Source: an uncultured Bacteroidota bacterium
Lineage (GTDB): Bacteria > Bacteroidota > Bacteroidia > Chitinophagales > Chitinophagaceae
Length of the DNA stretch: 34,357 nucleotides
Assembly (NCBI GenBank): GCA_903881585.1
Contig: CAIRTW010000211.1
Span: 1 to 34,357, forward strand
Reading direction: 5' to 3'
Shown one piece after another: positions 6,221 through 14,646 of this stretch (position 1 is the stretch's first letter; each line of letters begins with the position of its first letter). Under the pieces are notes generated by a model, which saw only the letters and a list, made by a program, of their open reading frames with translations, was not told the origin of the DNA and ran no database searches. Made by a program: the position numbers and the translations under genes.

Positions 6221-8653
6221 TTATCGCTCCAGTACCAGTTTTACCGATGCTGAACTACCATCATTGCCTATGCAGGTGCATAGATAAGTACCTGTGGTAC
6301 AAGCAGGGGGCAGCGAGATGTTTGTGGCGCCCTTAATGAGTTTATAGCTGCCGGCTTCGCGGCCGTCTATGGTATATATTGTGAGCTGGCCATCGGTTGC
6401 GGCATTAATGGTAAAGTTGTCTGAGGCTGGGTTAGGGTAGATGCTGATGCTGTTTGTGAGCGCCTTTTCAATGCCTTTTACACCAAGGTAGGGGTCGCGC
6501 GAAAAGCGGGCAAGAAATGCGTCTCCCAAAGATGTGCCTCCGCCAAACGCGCCCTGTAACGCCCCGGTTGAGGCTATGCCGGATGTGCTTAGGGTGTTTC
6601 CTGTAATGTAGATATTCCTTGCAGCATCTATGGCTATGCCATAGGCCTGGTCCACATCACTGCCTCCAAAATAGGTGGCCCATTGTCTTGCTCCCGAGCT
6701 ATCCAGTTTTGCGATAAAGGCATCGTAAGACCCACCTCCATAAGCTCCCGAGGTGGCGATACCGGAGGAACTTGTTGTCCACCCGGTAATACATACATTG
6801 CCTGAATCGTCGGCTGCCAAGGCAAAGGCATTATCATCGGTGCCACCTCCATAGTAAGTGCCCCAGGTCCTTCCGCCTGCATTATTGAATTTGGCCAGGA
6901 AGCAATCATAACCACCGCCTAAGATGCCCTGATAGCAGCCGGGTGTGGCCATATTTGTTGTGCTTTTTGTATAGCCGGTAATGTAGACATTGCCTAGGGT
7001 GTCTGCCGCAACAGCAGTTGCCTGGTCATCCTGGGTGCCTCCATAAAAGGTACCCCAAAGCCGGGTGCCGGAGGTGTTGAATTTGGCCAGGAATGCATCA
7101 TATCCGCCAGCATTATTCACGGTCTGGAAAACCCCGGAGGATGCAAGCCCGGTGTCGCTTAATGTTATGCCGGTAATATAAACATTGCCGGAGATGTCTG
7201 TGGCTATGCCGTTGCCGAAGTCCTTATCGTTGCCGCCATAATAAGTGGCCCATTCCAGGTCGCCCATGCTGTCATATTTCGCGAGGAAAGCATCTTCTGT
7301 GGCCCCAATGCCATCGCCAATAGTGGGTTGCCAGGCAGTTGGAGTTGCAATGCCGCTTGTGCTTCTCGTCTGGCCACCGACAAATACGTTGCCCGCATGG
7401 TCTGTTGCAACGGACCATGCAAAGTCGGCATCATTGCCGCCCAGATAGGTGCCCCATTTTAATGTGCCTGAGGTGTTAAATTTTGCGAGAAAAGCATCAT
7501 AACTACCGCCTCCAAAGCTGTTTTGAAACCCTGCGGCTGTGGCTATGCCTGATGTGCTGTTTGTGAAACCTGTAACGTATGCATTACCTGCGGCATCAAC
7601 CGCCACTGATGTCATTCCGTCTGCACCGCTTCCGCCAAAGTAGGTAGCCCACAGCCGTGTGCCGACACTGTTGAACTTAACAATAAAGCCATCGTAGCTG
7701 CCACCGGCGAATGTGTCCTGATAGGCCCCGGTTGTAACTATGCCTGATGCGCTGGACGTGCTGGAGGCCATATATACATTGCCCGCAGTATCTGTAGCAA
7801 CTGCTGAACCCTGCTCATCGCCACTGCCGCCATAATAAGTAGCCCATGCAAACTCGGGATCGATTACGAGTGTGCCGGAGTATTTCCCCGTTTCATAGCT
7901 CAGTATATTGCCGTCCAGTTTAAAACGGCTGGTTATCTCTTTGCCATCAGCCTGGTATGCGTGAGGGGCATTTTCTGTTATTGTGCCTTGAGGGCAAGAG
8001 GATAGCAGTGCGCCGGTTTTATCCAGTTTGAAACCGGAACAACCGCTATACCTGATCTTTATATCGCCAACTTTGCCACCTTTGTTAATCACAAATTCCT
8101 GCTCTACGTGAGCGCCATTTATATACATCACCCAGTCTATATGCGGGTAGATATCTTTACAGGTGATGCGCCCATAGGAATGAGCTGTTGCGCCCTTGGA
8201 CGGCATAGCGGAGGTGAAATAACGCTCATAGTAATCACCTGACTGCGCGGTAACTATTTTAGCATTTTTGTTAGCGCCCACCAATTCTGCATCTATACGG
8301 GATGTGGTATACCTGTCATGCTCTGCGGATGAAGGCAGAAGAAAATCAGCATCGTGTGAAGTTCTCTGCGAAACAGATTTACCCGCAGCACTTTTTGTAC
8401 TGAACTGGTAATGTATGGCTCCGCTGCCAATAAAGATGCTCAGCCCGTGTGCGGCAGGGACCATGAACTGAATATCATTTCCTGGCTTGCCGTATTGATC
8501 GTGCAACTGACCTTTGTTTTCAATAAACGATAGCGGCGCGGGCTTTTCGGCATGGGCTACAGGCCCACTATAATCCGGAGGGGTAAATGAATGGGACTGC
8601 GCATTATCAGCGCAGAGCAGAGCGAATAAAAAGAGGTAGCTTTTGTTTTTCAT
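6221..8653 (-). CDS. Secreted SBBP beta-propeller repeat protein with T9SS sorting domain
   Basis: The frame is open to 8701, but I place the start at the ATG ending at 8653 because it begins a clear signal peptide (MKNKSYLFLFALLCADNAQS). The resulting protein has 810 residues. The N-terminal third, starting at SFIENKGQLHDQYG, is the conserved domain often found ahead of SBBP repeats (DUF7948-type). Seven SBBP repeats of about 60-65 residues follow, each built on WATYYGG...D..GNVYITG.T.S.SGIAT...YDAFLAKFN. The C-terminus has the type A T9SS sorting signature IYPNPASDNF and a beta-sandwich tail ending in KLVLER. It is predicted to be exported by T9SS and retained at the cell surface or released. 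Seven repeats suggest a seven-bladed propeller. The ligand is unknown. Confidence 0.88.
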   Translation of the reverse strand: MKNKSYLFLFALLCADNAQSHSFTPPDYSGPVAHAEKPAPLSFIENKGQLHDQYGKPGNDIQFMVPAAHGLSIFIGSGAIHYQFSTKSAAGKSVSQRTSHDADFLLPSSAEHDRYTTSRIDAELVGANKNAKIVTAQSGDYYERYFTSAMPSKGATAHSYGRITCKDIYPHIDWVMYINGAHVEQEFVINKGGKVGDIKIRYSGCSGFKLDKTGALLSSCPQGTITENAPHAYQADGKEITSRFKLDGNILSYETGKYSGTLVIDPEFAWATYYGGSGDEQGSAVATDTAGNVYMASSTSSASGIVTTGAYQDTFAGGSYDGFIVKFNSVGTRLWATYFGGSGADGMTSVAVDAAGNAYVTGFTNSTSGIATAAGFQNSFGGGSYDAFLAKFNTSGTLKWGTYLGGNDADFAWSVATDHAGNVFVGGQTRSTSGIATPTAWQPTIGDGIGATEDAFLAKYDSMGDLEWATYYGGNDKDFGNGIATDISGNVYITGITLSDTGLASSGVFQTVNNAGGYDAFLAKFNTSGTRLWGTFYGGTQDDQATAVAADTLGNVYITGYTKSTTNMATPGCYQGILGGGYDCFLAKFNNAGGRTWGTYYGGGTDDNAFALAADDSGNVCITGWTTSSSGIATSGAYGGGSYDAFIAKLDSSGARQWATYFGGSDVDQAYGIAIDAARNIYITGNTLSTSGIASTGALQGAFGGGTSLGDAFLARFSRDPYLGVKGIEKALTNSISIYPNPASDNFTINAATDGQLTIYTIDGREAGSYKLIKGATNISLPPACTTGTYLCTCIGNDGSSASVKLVLER

Positions 8654-8733
8654 AATCACATTTTTAGCAGTTAGTGAATTAGTATTGATTAATATTTGCA
8701 CCGTTGATTACAACCGGCTATAGCCCCAATGAA

Positions 8734-10341
8734 CTATGGTAAATAGACAATCTTAAAAGTCTGCACTGCATCATTGTTTACTACCCGGAGCAGGTACATG
8801 CCGGGCGGAATATTTCCCAGGCTTATTGTTCTGTACAAGCCATGGTCGCCAGGGAATACAGCTTCTGTCTGACCTGTGGCACAGACTATATTTACCTTTG
8901 CATTTTCATAGCCTTCGGGCATTGAGATATGTATTGTGCCGTTTGTAATTGCAGGGAATACATTTACTGGCTGGGTGGTGGCCGCATTTGTTATTGCTGT
9001 TGTTACGGCAGTATCCGGCTTGTACAATTTCACGATCCAGTAATCCTCAACGCCGTGGTTTCCGGTAACCTGTCCATCAAAGGATGCGGTAGCTCCCGCC
9101 ACTACGAAACCGCTGTCCGGCGTTTGTATAACAGCGAACGCGGTATCGTAGCCACTTCCGCCAAGGCACTTCTGCCATACAAGCGCTCCCGAGGCGTTAA
9201 CATCGATAAGCCAGAAATCGGCATCTCCGTGGGACCCGGAGACATCACCATTATTATAAACGGCGAGACCCGCAATCACATAAGTTCCGTCATATGCCTG
9301 TATCATACTGATTGCATATTCTGCGCCATTACCACCGTAACAATTTTCCCATTGTATAACGCCTGTGTCATTGATCTTTACAACCCATATATCGGGATTA
9401 GTTGTGCCCCCATGAAAGCCGGTAACATCTCCGTCATCAGAATAAGTGCTGGCTGAAAAAACATACCCGCCTCCCGGGGCTGGCAATACAGATGCTGCCT
9501 GCTCGTAGCCGCTGCCGCCGTAAGTTTTCTGCCATTGTATAGTGCCGGTGTCATCCAGCTTTATGATCCATGCGTCGCCGTAGCCGCCGTGGAATTCAGT
9601 AACATCACCACCATTATACCCTGCCTGTGCACTGATAATGAAACCTCCGCCTGCTGTAGGATAGCCTGTGAGCCCGTAATCGGTGCCAATGGTTCCATAT
9701 ACTTTATCCCATAGCAATACGCCTGCTTTGTCCAGCCGTATTATCCAGACATCATTTGATCCGTGAAGTCCGGTTACATCCCCGTCATTTGCGCCGGCTG
9801 ATCCGGTTATCAGATAACCGCTGTCGGAAGTATTTATTGACGTGTTAGCAAAGTCATAGCCTGATGAACCCATTACTTTTTGCCACAGGATCGCGCCGGT
9901 ATCATTTATCTTAATGATCCACGCATCTCCGCCACCGTGGTTGCCGCTCAAATCGCCGTCGTTCGAATAGGTGGTACCCGTGATAATGTAGCCGCCATTT
10001 ACATCGTTCACTATATAAGCGCCAATGTCGTCCATGGACCCGCCATAGGATCTTTCCCATTGTATCATCCCGGTATCATCGGTCTTTACTACCCAGCAAT
10101 CCATGCCGCCGTGATTGCCGGTAACCTCTCCGTCTCCGGAACCGGAGTATCCCGCAAATATATAACCGCCATCGCGTGTTCGCTGCACAGAATTGGCGCC
10201 ATCGACACCGCTGTAGGTATAAAAAGCGCTGCCGCCATAAGTTTTTTGCCAATGTATTGAGGGCTGTGCCATCGCAATATCCCGGCCAAGAAATGATAAG
10301 ATAAGCAGTGCCGTTTTGGATAATTTTGTCATGGGTTTCAT
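8734..10341 (-). CDS. Secreted seven-repeat protein with T9SS-type C-terminal domain
   Basis: This 535-residue protein starts with a signal peptide (MKPMTKLSKTALLILSFLGRDIAMAQ; M4 is an alternative start). Seven repeats of about 58-62 residues follow, each of the form IQWQKTYGGSGYE...GGYIITG.T.SNDGDVTGNHGG.DAWIIKINDTG. Each repeat has an aspartate-rich DGDVTGNHG loop that might bind calcium or another ion. The last 80 residues contain VNVFPAITNG and PGMYLLRVVNND, the pattern of a type A T9SS sorting domain. The repeat differs in sequence from the SBBP repeat of the downstream gene, but number, size and overall plan agree. The two genes are 80 bases apart on the same strand and probably form one surface-protein unit. 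Function is unknown. Confidence 0.85.
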   Translation of the reverse strand: MKPMTKLSKTALLILSFLGRDIAMAQPSIHWQKTYGGSAFYTYSGVDGANSVQRTRDGGYIFAGYSGSGDGEVTGNHGGMDCWVVKTDDTGMIQWERSYGGSMDDIGAYIVNDVNGGYIITGTTYSNDGDLSGNHGGGDAWIIKINDTGAILWQKVMGSSGYDFANTSINTSDSGYLITGSAGANDGDVTGLHGSNDVWIIRLDKAGVLLWDKVYGTIGTDYGLTGYPTAGGGFIISAQAGYNGGDVTEFHGGYGDAWIIKLDDTGTIQWQKTYGGSGYEQAASVLPAPGGGYVFSASTYSDDGDVTGFHGGTTNPDIWVVKINDTGVIQWENCYGGNGAEYAISMIQAYDGTYVIAGLAVYNNGDVSGSHGDADFWLIDVNASGALVWQKCLGGSGYDTAFAVIQTPDSGFVVAGATASFDGQVTGNHGVEDYWIVKLYKPDTAVTTAITNAATTQPVNVFPAITNGTIHISMPEGYENAKVNIVCATGQTEAVFPGDHGLYRTISLGNIPPGMYLLRVVNNDAVQTFKIVYLP

Positions 10342-10463
10342 ATCAGCCTGGTATTAGAATACCAAATTAGAAAGTTATAGTTCACGATTCATAAGAATGT
10401 GATGGAATGAAACCGAATAGTGACGAATTGCAATTTTCCTGTGATGGGATTTAAGAGCACTTG

Positions 10464-11198
10464 CTACCGCACATCAAGGAGTTTCAAAAGGCCTTCGCGA
10501 TAGTTACCTGAAACCGGAACTTCCTTGCCATTTATTACAACATTGGAAGCATTTATCTTTTCTATTTTACCAAGATTGACAACAAAGCTGCGGTGAATAT
10601 GAATGAAACGGGCAGGGTCAAAATTTTCGAGAAAATCATGCATTGTTACCCGCACAATAAATTTCTTTTGAGCGGTATGAACTGTAACATAATTCCCTTC
10701 ACTTTCCAAGTACAGTATTTCATCAAATACAATCCTATGGAAGTATTCACCTGATTTAGTGAAGAAAAAATATTTAGCGTTCTTATTCTCATTTTCCGCC
10801 GGGCCAGTCTTCGCTTTTCGGGTTTTGTTGAAATTGTATAGCGCTATTTCGATCGCTGAAAATAAGCTGTCCCTATTGAACGGCTTAAGCAGGTATGCAT
10901 CCGGCATCGTCTCTTTGGCTTTTGAAACAGTTGCCGGGTCGCTGTTTGCCGTAAGGTAGATAAAGGGCATATCCAGCTTGCTCCGTATGTACTTGCCGAT
11001 TTTTATTCCTTCATTTTTGTCATCCAGGTTTATGTCCAGTATCACGAGATCCGGCCCGGTGGTTGTCAGCATTTCAACTGCGTCCGCATAATTATGTACA
11101 GGCTCAAAAGCGGTGTATCCAAGCGAAGTCAGTTTTGCCTGGATGTCGTATGCAATGATCACTTCATCTTCAACAATACCTATTTTTATCGCAGTCAT
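10464..11198 (-). CDS. LytTR-family response regulator
   Basis: The open frame extends to 11243, but the ATG ending at 11198 starts directly at the receiver domain (MTAIKIGIVEDE) and avoids overlap with the upstream gene, giving 244 residues. The receiver has the acidic pair E10-D11, a phosphoacceptor aspartate in LVILDINLDD and a lysine in YLLKPFNRDSLF. The C-terminal 100 residues are a LytTR DNA-binding domain, with ILYLESEGNYVTVHT and FIHIHRSFVVNLGKIEKI as hallmarks. It lies 28 bases after a histidine kinase gene on the same strand, so the two are very likely partners. LytTR proteins bind DNA near promoters. Its target genes are not known; the two secreted repeat proteins downstream are candidates by position only. 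Confidence 0.92.
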   Translation of the reverse strand: MTAIKIGIVEDEVIIAYDIQAKLTSLGYTAFEPVHNYADAVEMLTTTGPDLVILDINLDDKNEGIKIGKYIRSKLDMPFIYLTANSDPATVSKAKETMPDAYLLKPFNRDSLFSAIEIALYNFNKTRKAKTGPAENENKNAKYFFFTKSGEYFHRIVFDEILYLESEGNYVTVHTAQKKFIVRVTMHDFLENFDPARFIHIHRSFVVNLGKIEKINASNVVINGKEVPVSGNYREGLLKLLDVR

Positions 11199-11226
11199 GG
11201 CAGTGAATTGTTTTGTAAAAATATAT

Positions 11227-13140
11227 CTAAGTTTTGTCTGCAAAAGTTATGATAAATGATCCGTTTGCCCCTTCATTGTATGTTGCCTTTCCCTTTATTT
11301 GTTTGGCCAGGCCGGTCACCAGCCTCAGCCCGAGGCTGTTGCTACGGGCTATATCCAGCCCCAGCGGCAGCCCGGGGCCGTTGTCTGAATATTTCAGCCT
11401 GTAATGGCTTTGTTGCCCTGTCAGATTTATTCTTATTTGCGGGGTGGCGTTTTTATCAAAAGCGTACTTGTAGGAATTGGTTATTAGCTCATTGAGTATT
11501 AAACCAAGTGGAACAGCTACATCGTTGTCGAGGAAAATGCCCGGAATGTCGTTTGTGAAATTGACGCCCGGATCTTTTTTGCCAAGCGCACTGTTCAACT
11601 GCATGAACAGCTCGTCTGCAAGTGATGAAATATTTACCTTATCAGGTTTGTCGTCCTGGTAGAGTTTTTGGTGAATAAGTGCAATTGTTCTGAGCCTGTT
11701 CTCTCCCTCCGACAAAGCGGCTTTTGCCGCAGGGTCTTTCAGCGTATCCGATTGCAAGCTAAGCAGGCTGCTGATCACCTGTAGGTTATTTTTCACGCGG
11801 TGGTGTATTTCTTTCATCAGCATGTCCTTTTGACTGTTAGCCTTTTTCTGCAGGTTATAGTTGCGCGCTACCACCAAAGTTACGGCAGCCAGAAGGCCTA
11901 TGCCGCCTATAAACAACGTTCTTTCATTTCTTTTTTTAATTTCCAGTACTTTGTTTATCTCCACCTGTTTTTCCCGGAGTTCGGTTTCTCTTTTTACGTC
12001 CAGGTTGGCTATTTGTATTTTACTGTCGGCGCTGAATGCAGAGTCTTTTATTGCTAAGGCTTGTTCGTAGTCATCAATTGCAAGCTCGTCTCTGCCCGCC
12101 AATTCCTGCGCCCTGGCAAGGCATATATATGCCACAGCAACTCTGTCCATGTTGCCTGCTTTTTTTTCAATTGTGATGGCGCTGTCTGTGTACTTGATGG
12201 CGCTCGAAATATATTCAGCATTCTTTGTGTGGGAAGACAGTTGTTCATGATAAGCCATAAGCCTGTAAAATTGCCCCAAATGGCCGTAATCCCTAGCCAT
12301 ACCTACTTGATAATTGATTCGCCTGTCTATCTTTAAAGCGTTAAAAACATAATCGAGCGCCTTCAGGGGGTGGTTCTCAACTTGATAGACGGTGCCGATG
12401 TTCATGTATGCAAATGCAAGTCCCCGTTGATTGCCGATGTCTTCATAAAGTGTCCTTGCTTCCTGATAATATTTTAATGCGTCAACATAATTTTCCTGCT
12501 GTATATATGCTGTGCCAAGATCCATAAGATTTTTCGCACTCAGGCTTTTGTTATTCAGCTCAATGCATAGTTTCATCGCTTTGAAATGATAATCCATAGA
12601 TCTTGGAAAATTATGCTGAAGCCTGAAGATGTTACCAATGTTTACATAGTTCTTTGCGATGAGGTATTTATCTTCAAGCTCTTCGGCCGACTTTAATGAG
12701 TTGAACGCATATTCGAGCGCTTTTGTGTAGTCGCTCAGACGAAAGTAGATTACTCCAAGATCACAGAGAGACCTTGCTATGCCTGCATTATTGCGCAGGT
12801 CCTGGTATATTTTTAATCCCTTGTTCAGGCGATCTGAAGCGCTGTCATACTCCAGATTCTCCGTAAAATTAACCCCCAAAGCATTTAGCGCAGAAGCAAT
12901 TCCTGGCTTCCAATATAACTTTTCAGCGAGTGCCAGATCTTGTTTTCCATATTTTATACCTTCTTCGGGATCAATATCTTCAAATGCAAATGATATACTG
13001 TTCAGGAGTTTCGCTTTTGCTGTATCTTTTTTACGGGTTTGCAGCTCATGCAATAAAGAGTCTATCATTGCCTTGCCGGTTTTTTGGCTGTATAGCGGTT
13101 GTGATATCAGCAACATGAAAAAAATGAGCGCATTTTTCAT
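11227..13140 (-). CDS. TPR-containing sensor histidine kinase (HisKA_2 type)
   Basis: I choose the ATG ending at 13140, which gives a signal peptide (MKNALIFFMLLISQPLYSQ) and 637 residues; the frame is open 42 codons further but that part is not protein-like. About nine TPR-like units span residues 40-370, then a coiled coil (370-405) and one transmembrane helix (about 408-425). The kinase core has the HisKA_2 motif EIHHRVKNNLQVISSLLSLQ near residue 444, and an HATPase domain with N-box LNELITNSYKYAF, G1 box DNGPGLP and a final NGSFIITF. The sensor TPRs should face the periplasm, where they could bind a protein or peptide. It is followed by its probable LytTR partner. Confidence 0.92.
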   Translation of the reverse strand: MKNALIFFMLLISQPLYSQKTGKAMIDSLLHELQTRKKDTAKAKLLNSISFAFEDIDPEEGIKYGKQDLALAEKLYWKPGIASALNALGVNFTENLEYDSASDRLNKGLKIYQDLRNNAGIARSLCDLGVIYFRLSDYTKALEYAFNSLKSAEELEDKYLIAKNYVNIGNIFRLQHNFPRSMDYHFKAMKLCIELNNKSLSAKNLMDLGTAYIQQENYVDALKYYQEARTLYEDIGNQRGLAFAYMNIGTVYQVENHPLKALDYVFNALKIDRRINYQVGMARDYGHLGQFYRLMAYHEQLSSHTKNAEYISSAIKYTDSAITIEKKAGNMDRVAVAYICLARAQELAGRDELAIDDYEQALAIKDSAFSADSKIQIANLDVKRETELREKQVEINKVLEIKKRNERTLFIGGIGLLAAVTLVVARNYNLQKKANSQKDMLMKEIHHRVKNNLQVISSLLSLQSDTLKDPAAKAALSEGENRLRTIALIHQKLYQDDKPDKVNISSLADELFMQLNSALGKKDPGVNFTNDIPGIFLDNDVAVPLGLILNELITNSYKYAFDKNATPQIRINLTGQQSHYRLKYSDNGPGLPLGLDIARSNSLGLRLVTGLAKQIKGKATYNEGANGSFIITFADKT

Positions 13141-13153
13141 AATCGCTAATGTA

Positions 13154-13161
13154 CAAATATA
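13154..13161 (-). promoter_or_regulatory. -7-type promoter box ahead of the histidine kinase gene
   Basis: On the minus strand the bases read TATATTTG, an exact fit to TAnnTTTG, starting 21 bases upstream of the chosen ATG. This supports both the start at 13140 and a promoter for the kinase-regulator pair. No -33 TTG is seen at the usual distance. Confidence 0.4.
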
Positions 13162-13246
13162 TCTGACTGGTGGCTTTTTTTGGATATAGCCGTTTGGGCT
13201 GGTACAATCAATATTTTTATAAAGGCAGGATGGGATTAGAGCACTC

Positions 13247-14023
13247 CTATTTGCGCTCGTCCGCAACTGCCAGCCGCTGTATTAGCGATGCAACGATAAG
13301 CCCCACCAGCCCGCCGGTAATAACCATATCTATAGCGAGTACGATGGAGAGCTCGTAGGTGTTGAAGGTGAGGGCCATGAAGATGGTGGCGATGGCTACA
13401 ATGGAGACGAGGATCCAGTATTTAAGCTTGTCGGTGATGGTGGTTTCGCGGGCGCTGATGGCGAATATCATTTTTTCGGTTTGTTGTTCTTCTTCGGGCT
13501 GCGTGGCGGGCATTTTGAGTATGTACCAGGTGATGATAATGATGCCAAGCAGGGAGTCGGCGTCCTGTAGTATCTTGAAGACCTGCACATGGCCTATGTA
13601 GATAGGTGAGTCAACTGCATCGGGGTTGAGGAGGTTGAGGTGGGTGAATGCATCCCACACCAGGTGCAGGAAGATACCCAGAAGCATAGAAGTGATGAAC
13701 GCGACGAGGTGTTTGAGTATATAGGTGTTCCATTTGAGGCCTATGAAGCGGGTGAATTTGTTCTTAGGGAAATCGGGTAGGTTAAGTATAAGCGGGTCGC
13801 GGACGATGTTGTGAAAAATGAAGGCGACTAAAATGCCCAGCGGCAGATCGAACCAGAACATGCCTGGCCAGGTGTGGCCATATATCTTGTGCTCATTGAG
13901 CCGGATAAAGGATTCAAAATCGGGCACGATGCTGCCCACCACGAGGGCTGTGGCTGAAAATATTTTTCTCCTTTTGTGGAGAAAGGGTATGATGATAGCG
14001 GGGTGGGAGAAAGTGAATGGCAT
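13247..14023 (-). CDS. DUF4184 family membrane protein
   Basis: This 258-residue protein opens with MPFTFSHPAIIIPFLHKRRKIFSATALVVGSIVPDFESF, the characteristic N-terminus of DUF4184 proteins, including the histidine and aspartate residues (H7, D35, E37) that resemble metal-binding positions of membrane metal-dependent hydrolases. Several hydrophobic helices follow, with FHNIVRDP and LHLVWDAFTHLN as additional His/Asp-rich pieces. The family has no established function to my knowledge; the pattern recalls the YdjM/LexA-regulated hydrolase group. The gene stands between the kinase operon and the divergent polysaccharide locus, and has a good promoter-like sequence upstream. Confidence 0.82.
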   Translation of the reverse strand: MPFTFSHPAIIIPFLHKRRKIFSATALVVGSIVPDFESFIRLNEHKIYGHTWPGMFWFDLPLGILVAFIFHNIVRDPLILNLPDFPKNKFTRFIGLKWNTYILKHLVAFITSMLLGIFLHLVWDAFTHLNLLNPDAVDSPIYIGHVQVFKILQDADSLLGIIIITWYILKMPATQPEEEQQTEKMIFAISARETTITDKLKYWILVSIVAIATIFMALTFNTYELSIVLAIDMVITGGLVGLIVASLIQRLAVADERK

Positions 14024-14074
14024 TAATTAATAGATATTTTTCCGGAACCCGCTATTAGTCTCGCAACTATGAAA

Positions 14075-14082
14075 TAAATTTG
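14075..14082 (+). promoter_or_regulatory. -7-type promoter box upstream of the receiver/sugar transferase genes
   Basis: TAAATTTG fits TAnnTTTG exactly. It would give a leader of about 135 bases before the receiver gene ATG at 14223. A matching -33 element is not evident, so this is a candidate only. Confidence 0.3.
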
Positions 14083-14103
14083 AGCGTTATTACTTTTACT
14101 GCG

Positions 14104-14134
14104 CAAAAGTATTGATTATTGCTTTTTCGGACAA
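14104..14134 (-). promoter_or_regulatory. Bacteroidota-type promoter for the DUF4184 gene
   Basis: On the minus strand TTG (14132-14134) is followed after 20 bases by TACTTTTG (14104-14111), matching the TTG / TAnnTTTG arrangement of Bacteroidota promoters. Transcription would start about 75 bases ahead of the DUF4184 ATG. Confidence 0.45.
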
Positions 14135-14222
14135 TGTTTTTACCGTCCGGGCAGTATTCTGTGCGGAGTTTCTTTTTCTTTTATATATTTATACGAAAAC
14201 TGAGAAGACAATTAATATTCTG

Positions 14223-14639
14223 ATGGAGAAAATAACCCCCGCTCTTGAGAAGATAGTGATCATAGAAGATGATATAGCTATCAAGATGTTGCTCAGTACC
14301 GTTTTGGAATATAATTTTGAGGTCCACTCTTTTGAGAACGGGCTGGAGGCTCTTGCCTATTTGCAGGCGGGTAATATGCCGGTCATTATCATCTCTGACC
14401 TGAACACGCCGGAGCTGAACGGGTATGACCTGCTGGTGCAGCTAAAGGACAGCAGTTTTTTTAGCGCTATCCCGGTGCTGATACTGAGCGGTGAGGAAAG
14501 TTCTGAGACGCGTATCAAATGCCTGGAGGCCGGAGCCGATGACTACTTGTTGAAACCGTTTAATCCGCGTGAGCTGGAAGCTAGGATCAGCGTTATTCTG
14601 AAACGCTATGGCAAATCACCAATAACCAAGCAGTACTAA
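14223..14639 (+). CDS. Single-domain response regulator of the polysaccharide locus
   Basis: The frame is open from 14112, but the ATG at 14223 starts a compact 138-residue receiver (MEKITPALEKIVIIEDD); the upstream extension is unlike a receiver. All phosphorylation residues are present: E15, D16, D17, phosphoacceptor D59 in IIISDLNTPELNG, S89 and K111 in YLLKPFNPRELEARI. There is no output domain. The next gene, a sugar transferase, begins seven bases after the stop and carries a receiver-like N-terminus with a matching C-terminal pattern. The regulator is therefore probably dedicated to that enzyme, acting by protein contact and not through DNA. The cognate kinase is not adjacent. Confidence 0.9.
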   Translation: MEKITPALEKIVIIEDDIAIKMLLSTVLEYNFEVHSFENGLEALAYLQAGNMPVIIISDLNTPELNGYDLLVQLKDSSFFSAIPVLILSGEESSETRIKCLEAGADDYLLKPFNPRELEARISVILKRYGKSPITKQY

Positions 14640-14646
14640 ACGATCT

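Noticed and set aside
6148-6336. 62-codon plus-strand open frame near the end of the SBBP gene
   Set aside because: It overlaps the well-supported C-terminal sorting domain on the other strand and has no protein-like features.
8929-10260. Long plus-strand frames opposite the seven-repeat protein
   Set aside because: They show repeated sequence only because the sense gene is repetitive, and they have no start or motif support.
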